Source: Gracilaria vermiculophylla
Lineage: Eukaryota > Rhodophyta > Florideophyceae > Gracilariales > Gracilariaceae
Assembly: GCA_019155205.2 (NCBI GenBank)
Contig: JAHNZQ020000277.1
Location: 424,190-488,189 of the forward strand
Length of the DNA: 64,000 bases
Direction of reading: 5' to 3'
Shown piece by piece: positions 1 to 9,664 of the stretch (positions within the stretch are counted from its first letter, which is position 1; each line of letters starts with the position of its first letter). Below the pieces are notes generated by a model, which searched no databases, was not told the origin of the DNA, and was given only the letters and a program-made list of their open reading frames with translations. The position numbers were made by a program, and so were the translations under genes.

Positions 1-467
1 TTACGGTCACTATACTACACACTGCACAGTGTGGCAGTACTTAGCGCACCGGCCCCGCGGCCGGCGCGCACAGGAAAGTTCCCCACCAAGAGTCTTGGTC
101 CTAAGCTTCTACGCCTTCGGACGCTCTCTACTCCTCATCGGAGGGATTGCCCGTTGCACACGGTAGCTTAGCCGCCTTGCCTATTATAGAACCCAACTTT
201 TGGAGTGTTTCTATCGTTGTCGCGTTCGTCCTCGTACGAGGTACATTTCACCGGATCCCCGGATAAATCTACGACCCTTTCCTTTTCCCCTTTCGCCCCG
301 TGGCACCGCCACGCTCGCGCGACCCGCTACCACAGCAGTCCCGCGCTCCCCATGAGCTAGGCTCGTACCTCGCTAGAGGATTGCACCCGGTTCACCGGTT
401 CTCCGCTTTAGGCCCTCTGCGCTAGTCGCAAAGGTGACTCCCCGGTTTACACCCGGCTAGTTGTGCC
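1..467. other. No gene recognised; flank of transposon remnant
   Basis: I see no convincing coding sequence on either strand. The stretch is moderately GC-rich with short open frames broken by stops. It lies downstream of the minus-strand transposase remnant, so it may be more of the same element's non-coding part, but I could not recognise a terminal repeat. Confidence 0.4.
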
Positions 468-1424
468 TCACTTGAGGGTGCTCTGTTCGCTGCGCCGCCT
501 CATAGAGAGGGAGGTTCCGAACGCCTTCGTGGTCTTTTCCCCTTTGAGGCATTGCACTACAAGCCAGTATGGAATACATCGTTCTTCGCCGGCTACCTCA
601 TACTTAACAGGATGAAGGTAAACGCCATTTTCAATCTGATTGCTTAGCGCGGAGGCACCTAGTACGTTAATGTCATTCGCACACCCAGGCATTCCGAAGA
701 AATGATGCCATATCCAAAGACGATCGTCGGCTATTGCCTCTAATGTGACGACAGGCACACCTTCTTTCCTTTGATACTGGACTCGGTACGCCGTTGGACA
801 GTTTTTCCAAGTCTAGTTGCAGCAATCTATGCTACCCAGCATACCAAGAAATCCGTGAGCAGCAGACCGCGCAAGTAGCTTTTTGATGTCATCTGTAGTC
901 GGACTGCGCAAGTATTTTTTCCCGAAGCAAGCGTCGATAGCACTACAGAACCGCTCCATGCATTCCAATGCAGTAGATTCTGCCATGCGCCTATATTTGT
1001 CGATAGAATCGGCGGAACAACCATAAGCCAACATGCGAAGTGCGACAGTCGCTTTTTGAACAGGAGAGAAGCCTTCGCGTCCAGCGCAGTCTACGCGCTG
1101 TGTAAAATACAGGTCATGCACTGCGATTCATTGAACAATGCGATTGAACACCGAAAAAAAAACGCGAAAACGACGCGCAAAATGTTCGGAACTAGACACT
1201 GGATTGTCAGAAAAGTAATCGTTTTGGAGCCTTATAGCAGCCTTTTCCCTATTTTTGTTGATGACTGGACTTTTTCTCGGTAGAGATCTACCCCAACGTT
1301 CCGGTTCTATCTCCGTATCTGAATCGCTTTCGAGTAGCATCATAGTATTGTTGTCCAGCTGATCTGCCATCTCGTAAAACCAGATGTTATCCATTGTCAG
1401 CGCCTGTAGCATCTGCGTGCTCAT
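468..1424 (-). pseudogene. Decayed PIF/Harbinger-type DDE transposase ('plant transposon protein' family)
   Basis: Three open segments (1424-1131, 1127-816 and 812-468) lie in one and the same minus-strand frame, separated by single in-frame stops: TGA at 1128-1130 and TAG at 813-815. The conceptual product has the hallmarks of the plant-transposon-protein (Harbinger) family: 'SPVQKATVALRMLAYG', 'GMLGSID' (first catalytic Asp) and 'WIWHHFFGMPGCANDINVL' (second catalytic Asp). The third catalytic residue and the usual C-terminal 'RAFGVLQ'-like part are not visible, so the 3' end is also lost or frameshifted. Family assignment rests on these motifs and is secure. That the copy is non-functional follows from the two stops and the missing end. 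No terminal repeats or target duplication were found. Confidence 0.82.
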
Positions 1425-1734
1425 ACAATGACCTTGGTGGCTGGTTGACTGGAGATACAGTAGCTGGAGAACCGGTGGGAAATGTCATCTGTTTAGCAGA
1501 TGAGCAAATTTTAAAATATAGCCCATCCAATAAAAGTTCTACAACTGTGCAACTAATTTGCTAATTTGCCAATTTGCTACAAACATTGGTGGAGATGCTC
1601 TTACGTATACTTTTGAAACGCACTGTACTGTACCGAGAGGCCTTGGTGTGGATCACGTTCAGAGATCAAAGGTGCGAGCGACCCGGCGGTAGTGCTACTC
1701 ATCCACCAGCGTCGTTTTGCCTCGTCCACCCGGC
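1425..1734. other. Intergenic, nothing recognised
   Basis: About 310 bp between the transposase remnant and the next plus-strand gene. Around 1550-1570 there are imperfect short repeats of the type 'aatttgctaatttgcc'. No motif that I can name. Confidence 0.4.
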
Positions 1735-2625
1735 ATGAGGCAAGCTGTCGGCTTTTCAGGCGCCACTGCGGTTGTGCCTTCCTCCCGACCCATGCCAGGT
1801 TGGCGACCGCGTGACATAGACGACTTCCTGCAGTCGCGGTGTTGTGGATCGAGCGCCGTATGGCAGCTAGAGGGCCAGCTCATCGCCCTCAACACCGGGC
1901 GTGTTCTGGCGCGCGTTATCGGCGTGCAGGAGACCTTGTTGGAAAAGCCGTTGAAGAAAATCGCCTCCATTGCGCCAAAATCGCTGCGCCTGTCGCAGAC
2001 AAACCCATCGAAACGTTCGCATGAACCTTTGACGCACTCGGGGGGCCTGGTAGTTCGCGATACTATTTTTTACACAGATGACGATGGGTTGAAATTGACG
2101 CAGTTTCGTTTCAGGCCTACCAGCGTAGCTCGTCGCGTATCCCCGGTGCTTGGGCGTGCCGGACGTGTAACCGTCGGAAGGGCACTTGACGAGTCTATGG
2201 TATTGTCCAGAAGTCGCGATGAATCGCAACTGTTCACCACCATTTCCACACCGCCTTTGCGGATGAATGGCATGCTGAAGACGGGCTGGAGTTTCATTGG
2301 ACGTAGGGTGAAGGGAGCTAATGGCGTGAGTAATCCCGGCGTTGTCGAGAAGTTTGAATTGGTTGCGGATCGACGAGGAGGTTCATGGAATTGGTCTGGA
2401 GTCGGCAGATGCCCATCATGGTACGGTCGTGGGCAATGTGTTATGTTTCTTGACGCAAAGAGGGTGGGTCCGCGGGAGCTGGATAACAGGGTCACACTAT
2501 GGATGAAGGAGGTAGGCAGGGCAACATTGCGTGTTGTTGATGCGGATCAGGCGGAGAAGGAAGCAAAGCTAGAACGGGAAGCTGAAGAGAAAAGAAAGCG
2601 ACGAAAAGTCCTTGGCTTGTTCTGA
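1735..2625 (+). CDS. Conserved-looking hypothetical protein (296 aa)
   Basis: Open frame of 296 codons from the first ATG (1735); the frame is open slightly further upstream but without another ATG. The product has an N-terminal Arg/Pro-rich stretch, then 'VWQLEGQLIALNTGRVLARV', a central part with alternating strands ('DTIFYTDDDGLKLTQFRF'), a Trp/Gly-rich segment ('GGSWNWSGVGRCPSWYG') and a charged C-terminal helix ('EKEAKLEREAEEKRKRRK'). The 'genotype' of a short beta-rich domain followed by a basic helix faintly recalls DUF1838-like proteins of photosynthetic eukaryotes, but I would not assign it. No signal peptide or membrane segment is evident; an organelle transit peptide at the N terminus is possible. 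Codon use and length support a real gene; function unknown. Confidence 0.55.
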   Translation: MRQAVGFSGATAVVPSSRPMPGWRPRDIDDFLQSRCCGSSAVWQLEGQLIALNTGRVLARVIGVQETLLEKPLKKIASIAPKSLRLSQTNPSKRSHEPLTHSGGLVVRDTIFYTDDDGLKLTQFRFRPTSVARRVSPVLGRAGRVTVGRALDESMVLSRSRDESQLFTTISTPPLRMNGMLKTGWSFIGRRVKGANGVSNPGVVEKFELVADRRGGSWNWSGVGRCPSWYGRGQCVMFLDAKRVGPRELDNRVTLWMKEVGRATLRVVDADQAEKEAKLEREAEEKRKRRKVLGLF

Positions 2626-2789
2626 GCGCGCTCAATATGTATTCCTTATCCAACTCTGCCCATGGCCAAAGGGCAGAACGAAGTTGGAGGGGATGCTTTC
2701 TAGTGCTATTGCAACTCTGCGTTTGTGCTAGAGGTAAGGAAGATTTCCAAATTGTGTTGCCAAGCACGAGGGCATTGTGCCAAGACAAG

Positions 2790-4287
2790 CTACAACTCAT
2801 CTTTTGAATCGTTCCTACGGAAACAACCACACAGTCGCCGTGTCCAAGGATAGCGACCAGAGCACATGAGTTTGCCGCTTTCTCCCATTCCTCTTTCCGT
2901 GATCAGACACCAACCTGCCGTTTCCAAGGGAGCGTTTGTATCCACCATAGCTGGTAGATCTTGTCCGGTTTCGTGCGAGCACCCTTTGCAATCTGGAAAA
3001 GCTTGTAACATGGTTCTACAATCGTTAGCAACTTCGAGGGCTCCAGAGCTACATCTTTCTCCTTCGCGTTCGCATGTCTGGTCACAGGATTCATTCAGCT
3101 TGCCTTGGAGCAGATTGGCCTCACCAGGATGCGGATTATGCAACGCTGGTACGGCGAAATACCTCGCGGCTTTTCGCGCGTCGTACAGCAAGACGTCTGT
3201 GTTGTTATCAACTGCGGCGAGAAGCGTGTGCCAGAAGTGGCCTCTTGAAGTTGGCCACAGCGATAACTCGCGCGCTATCGCACCATATTCCTCATTCACG
3301 TATGGCATCACTGGTTCCTCGAGTCTTTTTGAAACCGCCTCCTGAAGCGAATAAACAAGCCTTCCGTTCTTCAACCTGGACTGCGTCCGTTCTACTTGGC
3401 TTTTCACGTCTACGCGCTTTAAAATATCTTCCCATTGCACTTCTCCGGCTGAAACGTTTGCAAAAGAAGTTTCGGCGTACAAACGACTGGCCTGTGCAAA
3501 ATCAACGTTAGCTCCTGTCGCCCCTGCATGTCTCACTCGGGAAAGCAGAGGAATTACACAAGTCCATCCGTAGCGCTCGAAGTAGATCCTGAGCCAAAAG
3601 TCCCAGCCAATGCCGGCAATATCTGTTCCATACGCAGGCCATTTTGAGCGAAGCGTATCCCAAAGTGATCTATGTAGTCCCCATCCTAATCCTGGAAAGA
3701 ATGACGTCAATGTTGCATCTGAAGATGAGGCGTTTCCAAATCCATTATCGTTCCAACCTGAAGCGCACACTATCTGGTCTCGGGCTGCGGAATTAAGTTT
3801 CTGGAGAGCTGCCACAAGATATGTCAAGAAGTCCGGGGAAAAGCGAAGATCATCCTCGAGGAGGATCGCGTGGGTATTGGACTCATTTGCAAACGCTCTT
3901 TCAAGTGCGAGTGCGTAGTGACGAGCAATTCGCGCTCTTGGTTGCAAAGAGCCAGGAGGTGCTGGTTGCAACCAAATATCTGCTACACCACCCTCGAATT
4001 CCACAGTCCGTCTCACTCTTTAAAGTTTGGAAAAGGCATAGTCGTTAGATTCATGAACAAAGGTATAATGTAGAAGTGTTTTCGTCTCCTCACCGTTTTG
4101 CTTTTGGGTTGTCATCAATCGATACAAACAATGGAATGCTTGCAAGCGCTTCGGGGGTTGCCGCCCGCAGCGAACGGATTGTTTGACGAAGATGAGATGT
4201 ACGATCAAATGCCAGAATTATTATGATTGTACTGCTCTTTGCAAGCGTCAGAAAAGATATTAGCACGAAGAAATATATCCTACACAT
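2790..4287 (-). CDS. N-acetylglucosaminyltransferase I-like protein (GT13) with Cys-rich tail and KDEL
   Basis: Two exons, 4287-4094 and 4017-2790, joined by a 76-nt intron (GTGAGG...AAAG) that keeps the frame; 473 aa. The N terminus 'MCRIYFFVLISFLTLAKSS' looks like a cleavable signal peptide. It is followed by the GT13 start 'IIIILAFDRTSHLRQTI' and 'IPLFVSIDD', the acidic metal/nucleotide-sugar motif 'LLEDDLRFSPDFL' (EDD near residues 119-121) and 'GWDFWLR' with 'RVRHAGATGAN'. This is the pattern of alpha-1,3-mannosyl-glycoprotein beta-1,2-GlcNAc transferase (MGAT1) and POMGnT1. Unlike MGAT1, the catalytic part is followed by about 100 residues with nine or more cysteines, including 'CSGRYPWTRRLCGC', and the chain ends exactly in KDEL, the ER-retrieval signal. 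The tail resembles the Cys-rich C-terminal domain of MGAT5 by eye. The ATG at 4287 is the first in frame; the frame extends to 4326 without another ATG. I infer an ER-lumenal enzyme on glycans; the acceptor is unknown. Confidence 0.78.
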
Positions 4288-4911
4288 GGCAAAGCGATGA
4301 TCGGAGTGTCGACCTCTCTTATTCAACTTGGCTGCGGCGTTTGGCAGAAAAAATCTTTTGTTCGGGTACTGGGCAATGGAGCGAGCATGCGATCAAACCG
4401 TTTTTGCTTTGCCAATTTCTTGGTTTTAACAACTGGTGTCCATATCACTCGTGGAAACTCACGTCGCGATGGAAGCGCATGGGGTCATCGTGATTTGTTT
4501 GGGACGTCGCTCAATTCTTACGTGCATTGACGCAAAATACAAGGTATGCCCGAACACCACCCTGGGCATATTTTCACTAAAACACTTTTGAAACAAAGCA
4601 TTACAGCATCTTCGGTCGATTTTTTCTACTATGCTAGGATTTATTATTCCTATCTAGCGAAGAACAGCATATCGATCTTGGAGGCTGCTGGTCCTCCAAT
4701 GGAACAAAACATTTGAGCTCCATCATTCTAGATATTTGATTTTTGGTTCTTCAAAGGCAGTAATTCGTCGCTTCGAGCGGCGGCTGTCGGCGGACACTGA
4801 AACATTTACATTTTGTGCGCTTGTGCTGTACGCAGCGCCACCTACGTTATGATGTAAGTACACATAAATGCTTTCGTGCATCAGTGACAATGAGCATTGA
4901 AACCCCACTCA
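4288..4911. other. Intergenic between two minus-strand genes
   Basis: About 620 bp holding the 5' flank of the GT13 gene and the 3' flank of the kinase gene. Short open frames on both strands show no recognisable domain. Nothing else seen. Confidence 0.5.
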
Positions 4912-6171
4912 TCACGAGGCAATGCCTTCAGTGGTTTCAATATTGTTCAGAAATGCCTTGTCATCAGCAAACCAGCGATGCGTCAAAGCGTCTTCTGCAG
5001 TTGGCCTAATCTCTGGTTTAGAGCTCAACATTCTCTTACAGAGCTCTTTGGCATCAGCTGAAATCCCACCCCACTCTCGGGTGTGGAAGTCTGCGTCCTC
5101 TTTCATTGCCTGCTTGTAGCATTCTCGTAGAGTCATACCACGAAATGGAAGTTTTCCACTCAATAGACGGAACATGACCACACCTGTAGAATAGATATCC
5201 ACTGGCTTCCCATGTCCTCTTGAGTCTACCACTTCTGGGGCCATGTAACATCCTGTTCCCACCACGCTCTTCAAGTCAGTTTGAGGAGCGGTACTTGTGG
5301 GATCAACAAAATTGGCAAACCCGAAGTCCGTTATTTGGATAATAAGCGGGTTGGTGGATTGCACAAGGACATTTTCGGGCTTGATGTCTCGGTGGACGAT
5401 ATTTTTTGAATGAAGATAGTTCAGACCTTGAAGCATTTGCCATATAACGAGTTTCGCCGACTGTTCACTTAATTGGCTCTTCTTAACCATATAATCGAAC
5501 AAGTCTCCCCCTTCGATGAAATCCATGACCATGAAAATCTTATCTTTCTTGTCAAAAATGTCGTGCGCGCGAACGACGTGCGAATGCGAAATAGACAGTA
5601 ACACGTCGATCTCCCTTTGAACAAACTCGAGCTCTTTCGCATTGGTTGTTCTCATGACGACCTTCACAGCACGCTTTTCACCAGTTGAAAGATCAAAAGC
5701 CACTCGAACTGCTCCAAAGCTGCCATGACCAATTTCGGCATCTAAGCGGTAGAAGTCTTCGATGTTACAAACAGAACCGGATCTCAACGCTTCTGCCCAA
5801 CGCTGCATTTCAGACTGAGTGCTAAGCTGGAATCGAATCTGCCTGTCTACGAGCCGAAGCGTGACAAAATTCTTTTGATCGTTCGTACGAACGATACATT
5901 TTGAAACAGAAATCTCCCATGTAGCCGGCGCTGTTAGTTGGGGGTGATTAGAAAGCACGGAATTGTTGAGGCGAAAGTACCGTTTCACATGACCGGCACG
6001 TAAACGTTGGCACTTTAACACCCACCCCGACATCTCCACCGACTGCCTGTATGTGGCAGATTTTTCGGTATCATTGACGTCATTCTCTTGCAATGTATTG
6101 TCAATCTCACGAGGAGAACTACTGCTGTTCATAAAGCGGAGAAGACTTCGTTTGGTGCGTGGTGTGGCCAT
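4912..6171 (-). CDS. Serine/threonine protein kinase with N-terminal PH domain (CAMK-like)
   Basis: Intronless, 419 aa, ATG in a good context (CATCATGGCC). A PH domain lies at about residues 48-131 ('SGWVLKCQRLRAGHVKRYF' ... 'QRWAEALRSG'), so the protein probably docks on phosphoinositide membranes. The kinase domain follows at about 142-400: glycine loop 'IGHGSFGAVRVAF', catalytic Lys in 'AVKVVMR', 'HRDIKPEN' catalytic loop, 'DFGFANF' Mg-binding motif, 'GTGCYMAPEVV' activation end and a C-lobe 'IRPTAEDALTHRWF'. All catalytic residues are present, so an active enzyme is expected. The order PH then kinase is shared with AKT and many algal or protist CAMK-group kinases. The HRD/DFG surroundings and 'HRWF' end look CAMK-like rather than AGC, and there is no hydrophobic motif at the C terminus. 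The substrate cannot be told. Confidence 0.92.
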   Translation of the reverse strand: MATPRTKRSLLRFMNSSSSPREIDNTLQENDVNDTEKSATYRQSVEMSGWVLKCQRLRAGHVKRYFRLNNSVLSNHPQLTAPATWEISVSKCIVRTNDQKNFVTLRLVDRQIRFQLSTQSEMQRWAEALRSGSVCNIEDFYRLDAEIGHGSFGAVRVAFDLSTGEKRAVKVVMRTTNAKELEFVQREIDVLLSISHSHVVRAHDIFDKKDKIFMVMDFIEGGDLFDYMVKKSQLSEQSAKLVIWQMLQGLNYLHSKNIVHRDIKPENVLVQSTNPLIIQITDFGFANFVDPTSTAPQTDLKSVVGTGCYMAPEVVDSRGHGKPVDIYSTGVVMFRLLSGKLPFRGMTLRECYKQAMKEDADFHTREWGGISADAKELCKRMLSSKPEIRPTAEDALTHRWFADDKAFLNNIETTEGIAS

Positions 6172-6926
6172 GATGCAGCGCTGTCGCTACGGTCCAGGAC
6201 GAAGAAAGTTGATGAGAAGCGCATCAACTTGCCGTCTCTGCAAACGAAGATTCAGTGGCGAAATGGTCGAAACAGCAAGAGTGAACATCATCTTAGATAG
6301 CTTGGGCTGAATTGGGTGGAGCCTACGTGGGCGACAGCAAGAACCGCAGCTGACGGGAGCCCGCCACGAAAGAAAATGCGAACATGGGTGACGTTGAACT
6401 TTGCCAGATACAAAAACCGGTTCAGCAACCCGACAGGACGTGGGCAATGGAAATGTGTTGCAGCGCAACACCAATGAGCTGCCGCAAGAGCCCCTGCGCG
6501 ATTGGTGAACAAAAAACTGTGGCTAACGGGCCGATAGGGCAAAAGAGTTGCATAAAGTATTACATGTGTAATACTGTCATAGATATGGTCAGTCAACATC
6601 TCTCAACGATATCATTCAATCAATTTTGGGACCGGTTGTTGGCCGCATCGTGTAAGCCAGATACGAACTGACGGCTCCGATTTGAGAGATTGCTTCCGAG
6701 AACATCGCTCAATTGGCAGACATAGCACTCTGATCTGCACTGACATTGGCTGCGTAAGGCATTGACGTTGCCCCAGTCTGACAAGCACATAAATTCCCCA
6801 TCGCCCTGTCATTTACGGCACGTACCGAAGCGTCCACGACGGTTCGCGATCGCGTTCCTATTCAGTTCTCGTCGACGCCTCCTCTCCCTTTGAGCAACTT
6901 GTCGTTGCTGGAGCCTTCGGATAGTC
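6172..6926. promoter_or_regulatory. Divergent promoter region, kinase (-) / calnexin (+)
   Basis: 755 bp between the start codons of two divergently transcribed genes, so both promoters must lie here. I see no clear TATA box or ER-stress element that I would assert. Short open frames on both strands have no domain. Confidence 0.5.
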
Positions 6927-8822
6927 ATGATTCGACTTTCTTTATTGCCGTTTCTTTGTCTCCTATTGCTGTTTGTGCTTCATCCCTCACAAACGAGTCC
7001 GTCTGATGCGATTGTGTTGGCATCTGTCGACGATGAAGCCGGTGACATAATTGGGGAAGGTTTCGAAGATGATATGGACATCGGCGTTGAAGATGATGAA
7101 GAGGATCCTGAAGATCATGACGAAGACGACGCTGATTCCGATTCCGCCCCAGAACCTGACAAACCCACCGTCATAGATCCAGAAGGTGAGGAAAATGCTT
7201 CTGGATACCAAGTTCCAAATGCTGGCAAACCCCTTTTCTTCGATGCATTCCAGGATTCCTCACTCCCTAAGTGGACATATTCATCCGTTCCGCAGTACAC
7301 TGGCCGCTTTGCCGTTGGCCAGGGTGCCAAGCCCACCTTCAAAGGAGATCGAGCACTCATCATCCCTCAGAAAGCTAGACATTATGGTATCAGTGCAAAA
7401 TTCTCTGGCATGGAAGATCCTTCCACCACGGACTTCGTAGTCCAGTATGAATTCAAGTTGGATCAGGGCATGACTTGCGGTGGTGGATATATCAAACTGC
7501 CCACCACTGGGTTCAGTCCTGCTCAGTTTGACGGCTCAACCAAGTACAGTGTTATGTTTGGTCCGGACAAATGTGGAGCCACTGACAAGGTGCACTTTAT
7601 TTTCCAGTCTAAAAATCCTGTCACCGGCAAGATGACCGAGCATCATCTAAAGAGCCCACCTTCCGTTGCTAACACTTACGATCGCAAGACTCACTTGTAC
7701 ACATTAGCTGTCATGAAGAATGGCTCTTTCAAAGTACTTGTAGACGGGGACGTGAAGAAGGAGGGAACTCTTTCAGATAGTTTCGAGCCACCGGTTCAGC
7801 CACCGAAAGAGATTGAAGATCCCGAGGACAAGAAGCCGGATGACTGGGTCGATGACGCCAAGATTCGAGATCCCGAAGCGTCAAAACCGGACGACTGGGA
7901 TGAGGACGCTCCAAAAGAAATTGTGGATGAGGATGCTGTGAAGCCGGAAGGTTGGCTGGACGATGAACCCAAGAAGATTCCCGATCCAGAGGCCAAGAAG
8001 CCCGAAGAATGGGATGACGAAGAGGATGGTGATTGGGAGGCTCCCCTTATTCCCAATCCGAAATGCGACGATGTAGGTTGTGGTGAATGGACCAAACCCA
8101 TGAAGAAAAACCCTGCTTACAAGGGTAAGTGGACTGCACCTTTGATCGACAATCCTAAATACGTTGGCCCATGGAAACCGCGCAAGATCCCCAACAAGGA
8201 GTATTATGATGGCTCGAACCCGTCATTGCTTCCTGTATCGGCAGTTGGCTTGGAGATCTGGACAATGGATCAGGGCGTATTGTTTGATAATATGTGGATT
8301 GGGACGAGTCTCGATGAAGCTACTAAATTCGCGGAGCTCACATTCAAGGCAAAGCAAAAGAAGGAAGTTGAAGTAGAGGAAGAAGAGAATGCAAAGCTCG
8401 CCGAAAAGGAAGGCCCATCACGTTCTGGTAGATTTGGTCCGTTCTTGGATAAACTAGAGAGCGGTCTTGAGTGGCTGGAAAGGACTCTTCAGCCAGTTGA
8501 GAATTACATCGTTAAGCTTGGATTGGAGTCTTATTTGGATAAGCTTATTGATGTCGGCATCCAAAAGCCCATGACAGTGGTTGTGGCCACTCCTCTGTTG
8601 GTTGTTACTCTCCTCCTGATACTTCTTGGTGGAAAGAAGAAAGAAGCTGCCTCTCATCCAACGGAATCTGAGACAACTACGACCACAACTGATGTGGCGG
8701 CGAAGAAAAAGACTGATGAACCTACACCAGATGATGCCGTCGAAGACGCCAGCACTGCAACAGCGGCACAAGATGAACCTGAAAGCACCATCCGCAAGCG
8801 TCGCACAGCCAAAGCTGAGTAG
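6927..8822 (+). CDS. CNX: Calnexin, ER lectin chaperone
   Basis: Intronless, 631 aa, complete. A signal peptide (about residues 1-24, 'LLPFLCLLLLFVLHP') is followed by a very acidic lumenal stretch. The globular lectin domain carries the disulphide pair in 'TCGGGYIKL' and 'PDKCGA'. The P-domain arm has four type 1 repeats (three of the form 'DPE..KPDDW.DD' and one 'DEDAVKPEGW') and four type 2 repeats ('GDWEAPLIPNP', 'GEWTKPMKKNP', 'GKWTAPLIDNP', 'GPWKPRKIPN'), the full set of calnexin; calreticulin has three of each. The lectin domain resumes ('LEIWTMDQGVLFDNMWIG'). One membrane span near residue 560 ('VVVATPLLVVTLLLILLGG') leads to a cytosolic tail of about 60 residues ending in a basic 'RKRR' patch plus 'TAKAE', likely for ER retention. 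The protein binds monoglucosylated N-glycans with the GT13-like, malectin-like and TRAP-beta genes of this window acting in the same compartment. An AATAAA follows the stop. Confidence 0.97.
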   Translation: MIRLSLLPFLCLLLLFVLHPSQTSPSDAIVLASVDDEAGDIIGEGFEDDMDIGVEDDEEDPEDHDEDDADSDSAPEPDKPTVIDPEGEENASGYQVPNAGKPLFFDAFQDSSLPKWTYSSVPQYTGRFAVGQGAKPTFKGDRALIIPQKARHYGISAKFSGMEDPSTTDFVVQYEFKLDQGMTCGGGYIKLPTTGFSPAQFDGSTKYSVMFGPDKCGATDKVHFIFQSKNPVTGKMTEHHLKSPPSVANTYDRKTHLYTLAVMKNGSFKVLVDGDVKKEGTLSDSFEPPVQPPKEIEDPEDKKPDDWVDDAKIRDPEASKPDDWDEDAPKEIVDEDAVKPEGWLDDEPKKIPDPEAKKPEEWDDEEDGDWEAPLIPNPKCDDVGCGEWTKPMKKNPAYKGKWTAPLIDNPKYVGPWKPRKIPNKEYYDGSNPSLLPVSAVGLEIWTMDQGVLFDNMWIGTSLDEATKFAELTFKAKQKKEVEVEEEENAKLAEKEGPSRSGRFGPFLDKLESGLEWLERTLQPVENYIVKLGLESYLDKLIDVGIQKPMTVVVATPLLVVTLLLILLGGKKKEAASHPTESETTTTTTDVAAKKKTDEPTPDDAVEDASTATAAQDEPESTIRKRRTAKAE

Positions 8823-8862
8823 AAGCCATTATGGGCTCTCTTGCTCTGTCGATACTTGTAGC

Positions 8863-8868
8863 AATAAA
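8863..8868 (+). terminator. Putative poly(A) signal of calnexin gene
   Basis: Canonical AATAAA 40 nt after the calnexin stop codon, on the coding strand. Position and sequence fit a 3'-end processing signal; the cleavage site is not known. Confidence 0.5.
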
Positions 8869-9664
8869 CGCGAATAACTCTGAATCTCAATGTCTCTTTC
8901 GACTTTTGATCAGCATGCGTGGATGCCATTTTTCTTGGTCGTTATTGAGTTGAAGTTCACTTCATGTCTTGGATGAGTTTCAATGGTCGTTGGACGTGGT
9001 CTGGAGCTCAGAGGACTGAGGACTTGCCTTCGCGCCGTAGCGTGATAACTTCGTTTGCAAATGCCGTGGGCTTTTTCCTATTTACTATCAATCCGAAACG
9101 TCCGAACCATATTGTTATAAAGACATGCCAACAGACCAAGTCGAAGACCGCTCCCAGCTCGAACTGCTTTCCTTTACACAATCATTGTATCAGACGACGA
9201 ATGATGCCTTGCGCCCCTTTTGTCTAAAGATATTCCCGTTATAAAGTATATCTTAACACAACAGAACACGCTCAATACTGTATCTCGAAAGATTTTTCTT
9301 CCCTTCACATCATTTGCCGTAATGATTGTGATATTCTACGCAGGTGGGTCATTGGCCGCGTCACCGTAAAATGTGGTCGAAACTGCTAGACAACTTTATT
9401 CCACGTAGCACTCTTTCGATGAGAACAAAGTTAAAAGGGTGCCCAGTTCTTTCTCATCGCGGTTGTGTCTATTCAGGGTAGCTAAAATTCGCGTTTGGTT
9501 GCGATAACTATTCTGCTCCGAGAAGTGGTGTGGAATTCAGAACGCATGATAAATAATTCTGTATAGGTCCGTACTTTACCATGGCTCTATGTAGACAGAT
9601 GGCATTCACATGGAGCACGACCTAATTACTGGGTACTCGGGGTACGCTCAGCTCCGTGAAGCTA
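8869..9664. other. Convergent intergenic spacer, calnexin / EF2
   Basis: About 800 bp between two convergently transcribed genes, so it should contain only 3' regions. Open frames (for example 8964-9227) have no recognisable domain. Confidence 0.45.
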
